In this document: piece by piece, positions 1 to 8,639 of the stretch
Numbering within the stretch: the first letter of the stretch is position 1
How the letters are laid out: each line of letters begins with the position of its first letter
NCBI GenBank assembly: GCA_947259915.1
Contig: CAMYOC010000010.1
Location: forward strand, 1 to 64,000
Source: an uncultured Gammaproteobacteria bacterium
Lineage (GTDB): Bacteria; Pseudomonadota; Gammaproteobacteria; Steroidobacterales; XN24
DNA length: 64,000 nucleotides
Reading direction: 5' to 3'
Position numbers and translations under genes: made by a program
Notes under the pieces: generated by a model
Database searches by the model: none
What the model was told of the DNA's origin: nothing
What the model saw: only the letters and a program-made list of their open reading frames with translations

Positions 1-933
1 TATGATCAGGAGCGCGCGCGCTGGTCAGGCGTGTCGCGAGAGGACATTGCCCAGGCGACCCGGAGGAGCTTCGACGGAACGCCGCTTGGCCTCTATCGTG
101 AAGGCGATGCTGTACTGCCCATTATCGGGCGCAACGTCGACGCGGACCGTCAACGGATAGCGGGGGAACTGGATCTGGTGCAGGTTCAGCCGGCTCTGGG
201 CCTCAAGACCCTGCCGCTCGGACAGGTCACAAAGGACATCCGGATCGATTGGGAAGACCCTATCATCGTCCGTTTCCAGAGACGCCGCCAGGCGGCCATT
301 CAGGCGACGCCGGATGGTGTCACGTTTCCGACCCTGCGCGCCGACGTGATCGACGAACTCGAAGCGATAGAGCTGCCGCCTGGCTATAGCATGTTCTGGG
401 ACGGCGAGTACGACAGCACCCGGACCGCTCAGCTGGCACTGGTTCCCGGCATGGTGCCAGCTATGGTGATCATGGCAATCATCATCGTCGCACTGTTCAA
501 CGCGGTGCGCCCGGCATTGATCATCACGCTTGCGATCCCGTTCGCGATCATCGGCATCACCGCGATCCTGTTGCCGACCCAGACCGCGTTTGGCTTTATG
601 GCGCTGCTCGGCGCCATGAGCCTCGCAGGATTGATGATCAAGAACTCCATCGTCTTGATGGACGAGATCGGTGCCAACCTGGCATCGGGCAAGACGCCGT
701 ACGATTCGACGATCGACGCCGGTATCTCCCGGGTCCGCCCGGTGATATTGGGGGCGGCTACTACGGTGCTGGGCGTGGTCCCGTTGCTTCAGGACGCGTT
801 CTGGATCTCGATGTCGATGGTGATCATGGCCGGGCTGACGTTTGGTACAGTGATAACCATGGTGCTCGTACCCACACTGTACGCGACGCTGAATCGGATC
901 CCCTCGCCGGTTTCGCGCGGCATCGCCAATTAA
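1..933 (+). CDS. RND efflux pump inner-membrane subunit, C-terminal part
   Basis: The reading frame is open from base 1, so this is the last 310 residues of a much longer gene (RND pumps are usually about 1,030 residues). It shows the end of the periplasmic porter region (residues about 1-130), then a hydrophobic block with the closing RND transmembrane helices, including the segment MALLGAMSLAGLMIKNSIVL and the late motif RVRPVILGAATTVLG that are typical of AcrB/HAE-1 family pumps. These proteins use the proton gradient to export drugs or other amphiphiles through a tripartite complex. The next gene starts 20 bases downstream, which suggests one transcript. The probable outer-membrane partner lies at 5710-7305, separated by three unrelated genes. 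The substrate cannot be told. Confidence 0.93.
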   Translation, partial: YDQERARWSGVSREDIAQATRRSFDGTPLGLYREGDAVLPIIGRNVDADRQRIAGELDLVQVQPALGLKTLPLGQVTKDIRIDWEDPIIVRFQRRRQAAIQATPDGVTFPTLRADVIDELEAIELPPGYSMFWDGEYDSTRTAQLALVPGMVPAMVIMAIIIVALFNAVRPALIITLAIPFAIIGITAILLPTQTAFGFMALLGAMSLAGLMIKNSIVLMDEIGANLASGKTPYDSTIDAGISRVRPVILGAATTVLGVVPLLQDAFWISMSMVIMAGLTFGTVITMVLVPTLYATLNRIPSPVSRGIAN

Positions 934-953
934 CCAAGACGGAGAGAAGTACT

Positions 954-2513
954 ATGAAAGGTCTGCCCCATGCTATCCGCCTGCTGTGTGTACTTGCATT
1001 GCTGGGCTGCTCAGTTTCTCAAGCGCAGGACAAGCCCAACATCCTGGTGATCTGGGGTGATGATATCGGTCAGTCCAACATCAGCGCCTACACGTTCGGG
1101 CTGGTGGGCTACCGCACGCCCAATATCGACCGGATCGCAACGGAAGGCATGATGTTCACCGACTACTACGGTGAGCAATCCTGCACCGCCGGCCGATCGT
1201 CTTTCATCACCGGCCAGAGCGTCTTCCGCACCGGCCTCTCGAAAGTCGGCTTCCCAGGCGCCGATCTAGGCATGCGTGAGGAGGATCCGACGATCGCCAC
1301 GCTGCTGAAGGCGCAGGGTTATGCCACCGGGCAGTTCGGCAAGAACCACCTGGGTGACAAGAATGAGCACCTGCCCACGAACCACGGCTTCGATGAATTC
1401 TATGGCAACCTCTACCACCTCAATGCGGAGGAGGAACCCGAGAACGAAGACTATCCCGGGGACCTGGTGCTCAAAGATGGCACTACTTTCAGGGAACGAT
1501 TCGGGCCACGCGGCGTGATCCACTCGTATGCGGATGGACGTATCGAGGACACGGGTCCGCTGACGAAGAAGCGGATGGAGACGGTGGATGACGAAACCGT
1601 CGATCGGGCTGTCGAGTTCATCCGGAATGCCGAGCGTGCCAAAACGCCGTGGTTCGTCTGGTGGAATGGCACGCGGATGCATTTCCGGACCCACGTCAAG
1701 GACGAGCTGCGCGGTATCTCCGGGCAGGATGAATACGCGGACGGCATGGTCGAGCACGACATGCATATCGGCCGGTTCCTGGAACTGCTGGATGAATTGA
1801 AGATTGCCGACAACACCATGGTGTTCTATTCCACGGACAACGGGCCGCACATGAATACCTGGCCGGACGCAGCCTGGTCGCCCTTCCAGGGTGAGAAGAA
1901 CACGAATTGGGAAGGCGGCTGGCGTGTACCGGCCATGGTCCGCTGGCCGGGCAAGGTCGAGCCCGGGTCGGTCACCAACCAGATCGTGCATCACATGGAC
2001 TGGATGCCGACATTGCTCGCCGCCGCCGGTGAACCGGACATCAAGGACAAGCTGCTGGACGGGGTCAAGGCAGGCGGGCGCAAGTATCGGGTGCATCTTG
2101 ACGGCTACAACGTCCTGCCCCTGCTGACCGGGGATACGGATAAGAGCCCGCGTGAGGAGGTTTTCTATTTCTCCGATACGGGCGACCTGACCGCGTTGCG
2201 CTGGAATGACTGGAAACTGATCTTCATGGAGCAGAAGGAAAAGGAGACGCTGCGGGCCTGGATCGAGCCATGGACGCCGTTGCGCGTTCCCCTGGTGTTC
2301 AATCTGCGGCGCGATCCCTATGAGCGCGCCTACTTCACGTCCAACAGCTACTACGATTGGCTCATAGACCGCGCGTTCGTACTGGTGCCGGCACAGTGGT
2401 ACGTGGGTAATTTCCTGGCAACCTTCCAGGAGTACCCGCCACGGCAGAAGGCAGGCAGTTTCTCCATCGACCAGGTGATGGAGAAACTCAAGAGACCACC
2501 CGGTTCCGACTGA
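954..2513 (+). CDS. exported arylsulfatase-family sulfatase (lipoprotein)
   Basis: A 519-residue sulfatase hydrolysing sulfate esters in the periplasm. The N terminus is a signal peptide with a lipobox (LLGC, Cys19). The metal-site opening NILVIWGDDIG is at residues 29-39 and the formylglycine site is C77-T-A-G-R81, followed by SSFITG. The third position is Ala rather than the usual Pro, a variant known in the family. Downstream are STDNGPH, a second metal motif, and a C-terminal region typical of bacterial arylsulfatases. GGAGAGAAG sits just before the ATG. It follows the RND pump by 20 bases and precedes the phosphatase. No sulfatase-modifying enzyme is seen in the window. The natural substrate is unknown. 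Confidence 0.9.
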   Translation: MKGLPHAIRLLCVLALLGCSVSQAQDKPNILVIWGDDIGQSNISAYTFGLVGYRTPNIDRIATEGMMFTDYYGEQSCTAGRSSFITGQSVFRTGLSKVGFPGADLGMREEDPTIATLLKAQGYATGQFGKNHLGDKNEHLPTNHGFDEFYGNLYHLNAEEEPENEDYPGDLVLKDGTTFRERFGPRGVIHSYADGRIEDTGPLTKKRMETVDDETVDRAVEFIRNAERAKTPWFVWWNGTRMHFRTHVKDELRGISGQDEYADGMVEHDMHIGRFLELLDELKIADNTMVFYSTDNGPHMNTWPDAAWSPFQGEKNTNWEGGWRVPAMVRWPGKVEPGSVTNQIVHHMDWMPTLLAAAGEPDIKDKLLDGVKAGGRKYRVHLDGYNVLPLLTGDTDKSPREEVFYFSDTGDLTALRWNDWKLIFMEQKEKETLRAWIEPWTPLRVPLVFNLRRDPYERAYFTSNSYYDWLIDRAFVLVPAQWYVGNFLATFQEYPPRQKAGSFSIDQVMEKLKRPPGSD

Positions 2514-2616
2514 TGGATGCGAACGGCACGCGTTGGGCCGCACTTCCCATGCCCGCCTTGGTGAGTCCGGTACGCTCCCCTTGGCCGCAGGACCAGCCCG
2601 CTGCGGGAGATTCATC

Positions 2617-4368
2617 ATGCTGAGTCGAAACGGCCACGCACTGACGGCAGGCGTCGTGCTCGTCTGTCTTTCTGCTGTCTGCAACGCTGAAGACGCAGTG
2701 CAGGCGGTCCGGCAGAGTCCACCGCGGCTCATCCTGCAGATCACCGTCGATCAGCTGCGTGGCGATCTGCCGTGGCGCTATTACGATCGTTTTGGCGAAG
2801 GCGGCTTCCGATACCTCATGGAGCAGGGCAGCGTGTACCTCGACGCCCATCATCGGCATGCCAATACGGAGACCATCGTCGGCCACACAACGCTGGCGAC
2901 CGGCGCCGACCCTGCCGCCCATGGCATGGTCGCCAACGTCTGGCTGGATCGGGCGAGTGGCGTACTCACCTACAACGTTGAGGACGCGCGTTACCCGATC
3001 CTGACGGAAGGCGGTGGCGTCGATCAGGCAACCGAGATCGACCCCACGCAGAGGGCCGCGCGCACGGACGGGCGTTCGCCATCCGCCATTCAGGTGTCCA
3101 CCTTCAGCGATGAGCTGAAGCTATTCTATGGGCAGGAGTCAAGAATCTTCGGGGTTTCGGTAAAGGACCGCGGAGCCATCTCGATGGCCGGGCATACCGG
3201 TAAAGCGTTCTGGTTCTCGAAGAAGAGCGGCGAGTTCATCACCAGCCGGTTCTATTACGATCGCTATCCCGACTGGGTGACCGCGTTCAACAACGACAGG
3301 CCGGCAGACGAATATGCCGGACGTTCCTGGGAACTCACCCACAAAGCGTCCACATATCGCTTCGGTGACGCGGATGACAGGCCCTACGAGACCGCCCTCC
3401 CCGGCTTCGGACGGACCTTCCCTCACCCCTATGGCGAGCCCGGCGACAGATTTTTCACGACGCTGCTGACCGTCAGTCCGGCTGGAGACGAGTTGACGCT
3501 GAAATTCGCCAAGGCGCTCATCGAGAACGAGGGGATTGGCGCCGACGAGATTCCCGATTATCTCTCCGTGAGCTTCTCATCCACCGACTATGTGGGCCAC
3601 GTCTTCGGTCCTTCGAGTCTCGAGAGTGAGGACAATCTCCTGCGGCTGGATCGCACGTTGGCCGAACTTTTCGAATACGTCGATCGGCGGGTCGGGCTCG
3701 AGCATGTCCTGATCGTGCTGTCCGCCGATCACGGCGCGCCCGAGGCGCCAGGATACCTCAGCGAACTCGGGTTCGAAGCAGCGTATGTCGATCCGGGCAG
3801 CTTCGACAGAACCGCGGCGATAGAGTCACTCAAGTCGCGGTTCGGTATCGGCGAAGAACTCATCACAACGTATTTTCATCCCTATCTCTATCTGAATCGT
3901 GAGGTGATCAGAGAACGCGGCCTCGACCAGGGTGAGGTGGAATGGGCGGTATCTGAGCTCATCACCGGCTTCGATGGCGTCGCCCTGGCCGTCTCGAGCA
4001 CCGCGCTACGCGAGAACCGGGTGCCTGACTTCCCGATCATGAAGAGCATCTTGCGGAACTTCAGTCCGACCCGCTCGGGTGATATCTATGTCCTGTTCGA
4101 GCCGAATCGGTTCATCAACGACTTCGACGGCCTGACGGTCGCATCGACTCACGGCTCGCCGTGGCGCTATGACAGCTATGTGCCACTGGTCCTGCTGGGT
4201 GCCGGGATACCGGCGCAGCGTGTGGCTCGGCCCGTGCAGACCGTCGATCTCGCACCGACGCTGTCCCTGTTGATCGGCGCCAAGCCGCCTTCGGGTGCCG
4301 TCGGCGTACCGTTGCGCGAGGTCATGCAAGATCAGTGGACGGCGTTGAGCACCACGCTCTTGCGATAA
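2617..4368 (+). CDS. PafA-like periplasmic alkaline phosphatase
   Basis: A 583-residue member of the alkaline phosphatase superfamily. I chose the ATG at 2617 because it follows GGGAGA by seven bases and gives a clean signal peptide (MLSRNGHALTAGVVLVCLSA, cleaved near CNA). The metal site begins with the VDQLRGD segment. NTETIVGHTT holds the probable Thr nucleophile (Thr86). The KDR motif at K183/R185 is the K-x-R pair that distinguishes PafA-type phosphate monoesterases from related phosphodiesterases. SADHGAPE is a later metal-ligand motif. PafA enzymes are phosphate-insensitive and release phosphate from many monoesters in the periplasm. Its position after a sulfatase suggests scavenging of anionic esters; that is inference. 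Confidence 0.87.
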   Translation: MLSRNGHALTAGVVLVCLSAVCNAEDAVQAVRQSPPRLILQITVDQLRGDLPWRYYDRFGEGGFRYLMEQGSVYLDAHHRHANTETIVGHTTLATGADPAAHGMVANVWLDRASGVLTYNVEDARYPILTEGGGVDQATEIDPTQRAARTDGRSPSAIQVSTFSDELKLFYGQESRIFGVSVKDRGAISMAGHTGKAFWFSKKSGEFITSRFYYDRYPDWVTAFNNDRPADEYAGRSWELTHKASTYRFGDADDRPYETALPGFGRTFPHPYGEPGDRFFTTLLTVSPAGDELTLKFAKALIENEGIGADEIPDYLSVSFSSTDYVGHVFGPSSLESEDNLLRLDRTLAELFEYVDRRVGLEHVLIVLSADHGAPEAPGYLSELGFEAAYVDPGSFDRTAAIESLKSRFGIGEELITTYFHPYLYLNREVIRERGLDQGEVEWAVSELITGFDGVALAVSSTALRENRVPDFPIMKSILRNFSPTRSGDIYVLFEPNRFINDFDGLTVASTHGSPWRYDSYVPLVLLGAGIPAQRVARPVQTVDLAPTLSLLIGAKPPSGAVGVPLREVMQDQWTALSTTLLR

Positions 4369-4389
4369 CGGGCGAATTGAGGAACAGAC

Positions 4390-5613
4390 ATGGAACTGAT
4401 TGACGGAATCCTGCAGATCGACCAATTCCTGACGGTGACGCTGGGTATCGTCGTGCTGTTCGTCGGCAAGCGGATCAATAGCGCGGTCGGTTTTTTGCGC
4501 GAGTTCAGCATCCCGGAACCCGTTACCGGGGGACTCTTGTTCTCCATCCTGTTCGCGATCGTCTACGCATCGACCGGCGTCGCCGTAGAGTTCATGCTCG
4601 GAGCCCGCGATATCCTGCTGATCTATTTCTTTACCACGATCGGCATCAACGCCAGCCTCAAGGATCTGCTGGCCGGCGGCAAGCCACTGATCATCCTGCT
4701 GGCGATCACCATCACCTATATGGTCATACAAAACCTGACCGCGGTCTCGGTCGTGTCCCTGCTCGGCGGACAAGCCGCCGCCGGTATCCTGGGTGGTACG
4801 GTGTCGCTGATCGGGGGTCACGGCACCGCCATCGCCTGGGCCCCACGGATAGGCGAGCAGTTCGGGATCGCCAATGCCATGGAGATCGGTATCGCCTGCG
4901 CCACCTTCGGCCTGATCCTGGCGAGCCTGATGGGCGGCCCGATCGCCAAATTCCTCATCAACCGATACAAGCTGACTCCGGAAAAAGTGGAAGAACAGGA
5001 TGTCGGCATCTCCGCGGCGCAGGAGAAAACCGGCATCGGACCGATGGAGTTTTTGGACGCGATCCTCGCTATCCATATCTGCGGGATCATCGGGATATTC
5101 CTCAACGAGGGCCTCGAAGAGCTGGGTCTCAAACTGCCGCTGTTTGTGACCTGTCTGTTCTCCGGCATCCTCATCACCAATCTGATCCCGGACAACTTCC
5201 CGCGGATCTCCGGCACGCGCTGGCCGAGTCGGACCCCGTCGATCGCGCTGATCGCCGAAGTGGCGCTGGGCACCTTCCTGGCGATGTCGCTGATGAGCAT
5301 GCAGCTGTGGACGCTGGTCGATCTGGCCGGACCCATCCTGACCATACTCACGATCCAGTTCGTCATCGCGGTGGCCATCAACCTGTTTATCGTCTTCCCG
5401 GCCATGGGTCGCAACTACGATGCTGCGGTGGTGTGCGCGGGCTTTGGCGGTATCTCGCTGGGCTCGACCCCGACAGCGATGGCCAACATGTCGGCCGTGG
5501 CGCAACGCTATGGCGCCTCGCATGTGGCGTTTATCATCGTGCCGCTGGTTTGTGCGTTCTTTATCGATCTGGTGAACGCGTTGCTGATCCCGTTCTTCCT
5601 GGCCAACTTCTGA
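4390..5613 (+). CDS. gltS: sodium/glutamate symporter GltS
   Basis: A 407-residue inner-membrane protein with about ten to twelve hydrophobic segments that matches the GltS family in length and sequence: the N-terminal PEPVTGGLLF region, the central LIGGHGTAIAWAP stretch and the mirrored C-terminal GFGGISLGSTPTAMANM reentrant-loop motif are all present. GltS takes up glutamate with sodium. It starts 21 bases after the phosphatase gene with a GAGGAACAG ribosome site, so it is probably in the same transcript. The last 41 bases are copied at 8016-8056 with one mismatch, in a region of gene remnants, so this end of the gene has taken part in a duplication. Confidence 0.93.
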   Translation: MELIDGILQIDQFLTVTLGIVVLFVGKRINSAVGFLREFSIPEPVTGGLLFSILFAIVYASTGVAVEFMLGARDILLIYFFTTIGINASLKDLLAGGKPLIILLAITITYMVIQNLTAVSVVSLLGGQAAAGILGGTVSLIGGHGTAIAWAPRIGEQFGIANAMEIGIACATFGLILASLMGGPIAKFLINRYKLTPEKVEEQDVGISAAQEKTGIGPMEFLDAILAIHICGIIGIFLNEGLEELGLKLPLFVTCLFSGILITNLIPDNFPRISGTRWPSRTPSIALIAEVALGTFLAMSLMSMQLWTLVDLAGPILTILTIQFVIAVAINLFIVFPAMGRNYDAAVVCAGFGGISLGSTPTAMANMSAVAQRYGASHVAFIIVPLVCAFFIDLVNALLIPFFLANF

Positions 5614-5709
5614 CCATCGGGTTGCAGCCCTACTCTGCTCAGGGACCGGCCAGCAGGGACATGATCGTCGTATGCTGTCGATTATTGCGAACTGGCAAGG
5701 AGTGGTGAG

Positions 5710-7305
5710 ATGGAACGGCGAATGATTTGCGGGTTACTCAGGAACGGGACCCTGGCCTTGCTGATCGGCGTGATGAGCGCGGGTTGCGCCATGGTCGGCC
5801 CGGATTTCGAGACCCCCGAGGCGGATACTGCCGAAACCTGGCTCGAGCAACAGGACGAACGGGTCAAGTCGGAGCCGACCGAAGACCAGGAATGGTGGAA
5901 GTCGTTCAACGACCCGGCTTTGGATGAGCTGATCCAACGCGCATACGCGCAGAACCTGTCGTTGCAGATTGCCGGTCTCCGTGTTTACGAGGCTCGCGCG
6001 GCGCTGGGTGTGTCCGTGGGCCGACTGTACCCGCAGTTCCAGCAGGCCACGGCAGCCGCTTCCACGCTGGAATTGAGTGAGAACGCCGATCCGATCTCGA
6101 CCCTGCCCGACCTGGTCGGACAGAATACAGATACCAGTTTTCAGAATTATAGGGTTGGCTTTGATGCGGCCTGGGAACTCGATTTTTGGGGTCGGTTCAG
6201 GCGCAGCGTCGAAGCGTCGGATGCACAACTCTCAGCCTCGATCGCGGACTACGACGACGTCCTCGTGATGCTGACCGGCGAGGTGGCCGCCACCTACATC
6301 CTGCTGCGCAGCTTCGAGGAGAGGCTCAAGGTTGCCGAAGAGAACGTGGCGATCCAGCAACGCAGCCTGGAGATCGCCGAAGTCCGCTTCCGCGGTGGGT
6401 TGACCACTGAGCTGGACAAGCAGCTGGCCCGGGCTTTGCTGCGCGATACCCAGAGGCTCTTGCCGCTGTTCCGGAGCGGCATCCGGCAATCGAAGAATGC
6501 CCTCAGCCAGCTGCTGGGCATGCCGCCGTCGGACCTCGCGGACGTTCTCGGCACGAGCGGGACGATTCCGGATACGCCGCAGGAAGTGGCCGTAGGCATC
6601 CCGGCTGATCTCCTGAGGCGCCGGCCGGACATACGTCGTGCCGAGCTCAATGCCGCGGCACAAAGCGCTCGCATCGGCGTCGCAAAGGCCGACATGTACC
6701 CCGCATTCCGGCTGGCCGGCAGCGTCGGTTACGTCGCTGACAGCACCGGGGATCTGCTCGACAATGACAGCTTCTCCGGGCTCGGTCTGGTCGGCTTCAA
6801 CTGGAAGTTCCTGAACTATGGGCGTCTGCGCAATGTCGTCCGGGTCGAGGACGCGCGTTTCGAGCAGGCCGTGGTCAACTACGAGAACACGGTGCTGCGT
6901 GCGGCGCGGGAGGTCGAGGACGGCCTGACACGCTATCTGACTGCTCAGGAGCGTGTCGGCTTCCTGGCGGACGGGGTCGATGCCTCACGGCGTGCGGTGG
7001 ACCTGTCGCTGGTCCAGTATCGCGACGGCATCGCCGACTACAATCGGGTATTGGATGCCCAAGAGTTTCTCGTCCAACAGCAGGATGCTATGACCGCCGC
7101 GCGTGGCGACGTCGCGCGCAATCTCGTTTCGGTATACAAAGCGCTAGGTGGCGGCTGGCAGATCCGCCAGGGACAGCCGTTCATCCCGGAACCGATGAAA
7201 GACGACATGCTTGAGCGCAGCAACTGGGGCGATCTCCTCGGGATCGAGGCGGTCGAGCCCGTACCGGCCGCCGAGCGCGGCAAATGGCGCGGGCCTGATC
7301 GATAA
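5710..7305 (+). CDS. outer-membrane efflux channel lipoprotein, OprM/NodT type
   Basis: A 531-residue TolC-superfamily protein. The signal peptide ends in a lipobox (SAGC) followed by the family sequence AMVGPDFETPE. Two outer-membrane-efflux repeats follow, with the hallmark motif ADLLRRRPDIRRAELNAAA in the middle and long amphipathic helices before and after it. These trimeric channels complete tripartite RND pumps. AAGGAG lies just before the ATG at 5710. The tail (about residues 480-531) continues past the usual channel domain and is charged and Trp-containing, with no match that I recognise. Its pump partner is probably the protein ending at 933, although three unrelated genes separate them and no periplasmic adaptor gene lies in the window. 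Confidence 0.92.
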   Translation: MERRMICGLLRNGTLALLIGVMSAGCAMVGPDFETPEADTAETWLEQQDERVKSEPTEDQEWWKSFNDPALDELIQRAYAQNLSLQIAGLRVYEARAALGVSVGRLYPQFQQATAAASTLELSENADPISTLPDLVGQNTDTSFQNYRVGFDAAWELDFWGRFRRSVEASDAQLSASIADYDDVLVMLTGEVAATYILLRSFEERLKVAEENVAIQQRSLEIAEVRFRGGLTTELDKQLARALLRDTQRLLPLFRSGIRQSKNALSQLLGMPPSDLADVLGTSGTIPDTPQEVAVGIPADLLRRRPDIRRAELNAAAQSARIGVAKADMYPAFRLAGSVGYVADSTGDLLDNDSFSGLGLVGFNWKFLNYGRLRNVVRVEDARFEQAVVNYENTVLRAAREVEDGLTRYLTAQERVGFLADGVDASRRAVDLSLVQYRDGIADYNRVLDAQEFLVQQQDAMTAARGDVARNLVSVYKALGGGWQIRQGQPFIPEPMKDDMLERSNWGDLLGIEAVEPVPAAERGKWRGPDR

Positions 7306-7399
7306 GACACCGGGTCCGCAGATGCATGAGCAACACACCCTGCTCCGATAACTTAACTCAGCGGCATCACCACGACACGGTCGTGCCGCGAATCAGACC
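7306..7399. other. intergenic region before remnant cluster
   Basis: No gene or convincing terminator is seen. The stretch leads from the channel gene into a series of gene remnants. Confidence 0.4.
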
Positions 7400-7597
7400 C
7401 TAGACCAACATAATCAAGGTGCCGGCGAGGGTCAGGATCACATTGGCAAAGGCATAAGCGCCCGTGTACCCCAACGCAGGGACGTTACTCTTGGCGACGG
7501 CGGTGACCACACTCAGGGCGGCACCGGAGGTCATCGATCCGGTGACGCCGCCAAGCGCCTCGGCGGGATTCAGCTTGAGGATCTTGCGGCTGAAGAA
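7400..7597 (-). pseudogene. remnant of AspT/YidE-type transporter (C terminus only)
   Basis: On the minus strand about 65 codons read RKILKLNPAEALGGVTG, then SMTSGAALSVV, PALGYTGAYAFANVILTLAG and a proper TAG stop. This is the final repeat of the aspartate-alanine antiporter/YidE permease family (pattern NPAE-LLG-LTG-MTSTPAL, then PALGYA-YPFANV). Families of this type are more than 500 residues, so nearly all of the gene is missing. The upstream side is cut where the sequence turns into the opposite-strand TetR remnant at about 7590-7600. It cannot encode a working transporter. Confidence 0.7.
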
Positions 7598-7987
7598 ATC
7601 GCCAGCATCGTGAAATACTGGGCCGAGGAGTTCACCGAAACCGTCGCGGAGCACGTGCTGCAGGCAGCCAGCGATCCACGAGAGCAGCTGCTCGCTCTGA
7701 TGAAGATCCTCGGGACATCGCGTTACCACCGCTACGAGCTTGCGGTCCGGGGATGGGCGTCCCACGATGCCGTCGTGGCAACTACCGTGAGGAGCGTCGA
7801 TCGGCGTCGCCTGCAGGTGGTGCGCGGCCTGTTCCGCGCCATGGGCTTCGAGGACCCCGAGCCGGACATGCGGGCGCGCACCTTAGTCGGCTACCACAGC
7901 ATTGAGTCAGCCCTCGCCGGAAGACAAAGCAGACAGGCGAGACAGGAAGCTCTGGCGCTCCGCCACGCGTGGTTCACGCGACCCTGA
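7595..7987 (+). pseudogene. remnant of TetR-family regulator (ligand-binding half only)
   Basis: The frame, with GTG at 7610, gives a sequence typical of the C-terminal half of TetR repressors: SRYHRYELAVRGWASHDAVV, then VDRRRLQVVRGLFRAMGF and VGYHSIESALAG. The N-terminal helix-turn-helix is absent: upstream sequence belongs to the opposite-strand transporter remnant. The frame remains open a little upstream of 7610 (AAEEIASIVKYW), so the junction lies near 7590. Without a DNA-binding domain it is best read as a pseudogene, although a dimerisation-only peptide cannot be excluded. Confidence 0.65.
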
Positions 7988-8015
7988 GGCGATCGGAACA
8001 GACCGCGCCGCGGTC

Positions 8016-8058
8016 GGTGAACGCGTTGCTGATCCCGTTCTTCCTGGCGAACTTCTAA
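8016..8058 (+). pseudogene. duplicated 3' end of gltS
   Basis: Bases 8016-8056 match 5571-5611, the end of the gltS gene, with one mismatch, and encode VNALLIPFFLANF followed by TAA. The bases after the stop also resemble those after gltS for about 30 positions. Nothing upstream matches gltS, so this is an orphan scrap left by a rearrangement. Confidence 0.8.
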
Positions 8059-8083
8059 CGCCGGGGCCGCAACCCTCTGCCCT

Positions 8084-8399
8084 TCAGGGCTCGACTGTGG
8101 CGGCCTGTCTGTCCCGATAGGCCTCCGCGAACCCAGGGCTGACTTTGATCAGCGCGGCCCACAGTCGATTGATGTAGTCCGGCGGAAACTGCCAGACCGG
8201 CAGATCGGGGCTTCGGACCAGGCCACGCTGCTCCGCCGACAGGCCGTACATCAGCGTCACCAGGATATCGCTGCTGACCCAGGGGCTGCGGCGGAAGTAC
8301 GCGTGGCCATTGCCGGTCCTGGCGCCCTCCGCATCAGACACGTCGATCAGACTCAGATGGTCGACCCGGTCGCTGAACAGGCGCCGGATCGACGGCGCC
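8084..8399 (-). pseudogene. truncated second copy of DUF900 hydrolase gene
   Basis: The minus strand encodes the last 85 or so residues of the hydrolase at 11794-13128. The segment HAYFRRSPWVSSDI is shared exactly, as are SAEQRGLVRSPDLPVWQFPP and YINRLWAAL. Bases 8150-8399 match 11851-12100 with seven differences by eye. The catalytic core (GFSNG) is not in this copy, and identity stops abruptly at 8399. An in-frame ATG at 8341 would allow an 85-residue peptide, but I see no reason to think it is used. Confidence 0.8.
8150..8399. repeat. 250-base direct repeat, copy 1
   Basis: Copy 1 of a duplication, in the same orientation as 11851-12100, with seven mismatches that I counted by eye. The 60 bases on its left side are also recognisably similar but more diverged. 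Confidence 0.9.
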
Positions 8400-8639
8400 G
8401 CAGCCTGTCAGCGATGAGCAGGAGAAGAGTCCTGATGGCGCGTGTGTTCGGCATGCAGATTACCCCCCAATTTGGCTCAGTCACGGCCCGCGTCGCTCGC
8501 GCAGCAACTTCGGCTTGGTGCTGTCCGCACGCCGGACAGCAGCTCGACGCGAAATCCCTGAGGCGACGGCCCTGGAGCGACGGAATCGCGCCTTCAAGCA
8601 GTGATCGACAGTCCGGCGATCGGCGCTCCTTCAGACTCG
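8400..8639. other. non-coding stretch, nothing recognised
   Basis: About 240 bases between the hydrolase remnant and the lipoprotein gene. I see no gene start, repeat or terminator. It is probably further debris of the rearranged region. Confidence 0.4.

Noticed and set aside
1266..2744. Minus-strand open frame (492 codons) across the sulfatase and phosphatase genes
   Set aside because: It spans two well-supported plus-strand genes and their gap, with no family match or ribosome site.
4006..5523. Minus-strand open frame (505 codons) opposite the phosphatase end and gltS
   Set aside because: The product is a low-complexity Gln/Asp/Arg-rich shadow of a clear membrane-protein gene.
7902..8120. 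Plus-strand frame that joins the TetR and gltS remnants
   Set aside because: It is in a different frame from the TetR remnant and the joined product is an artefact of debris.
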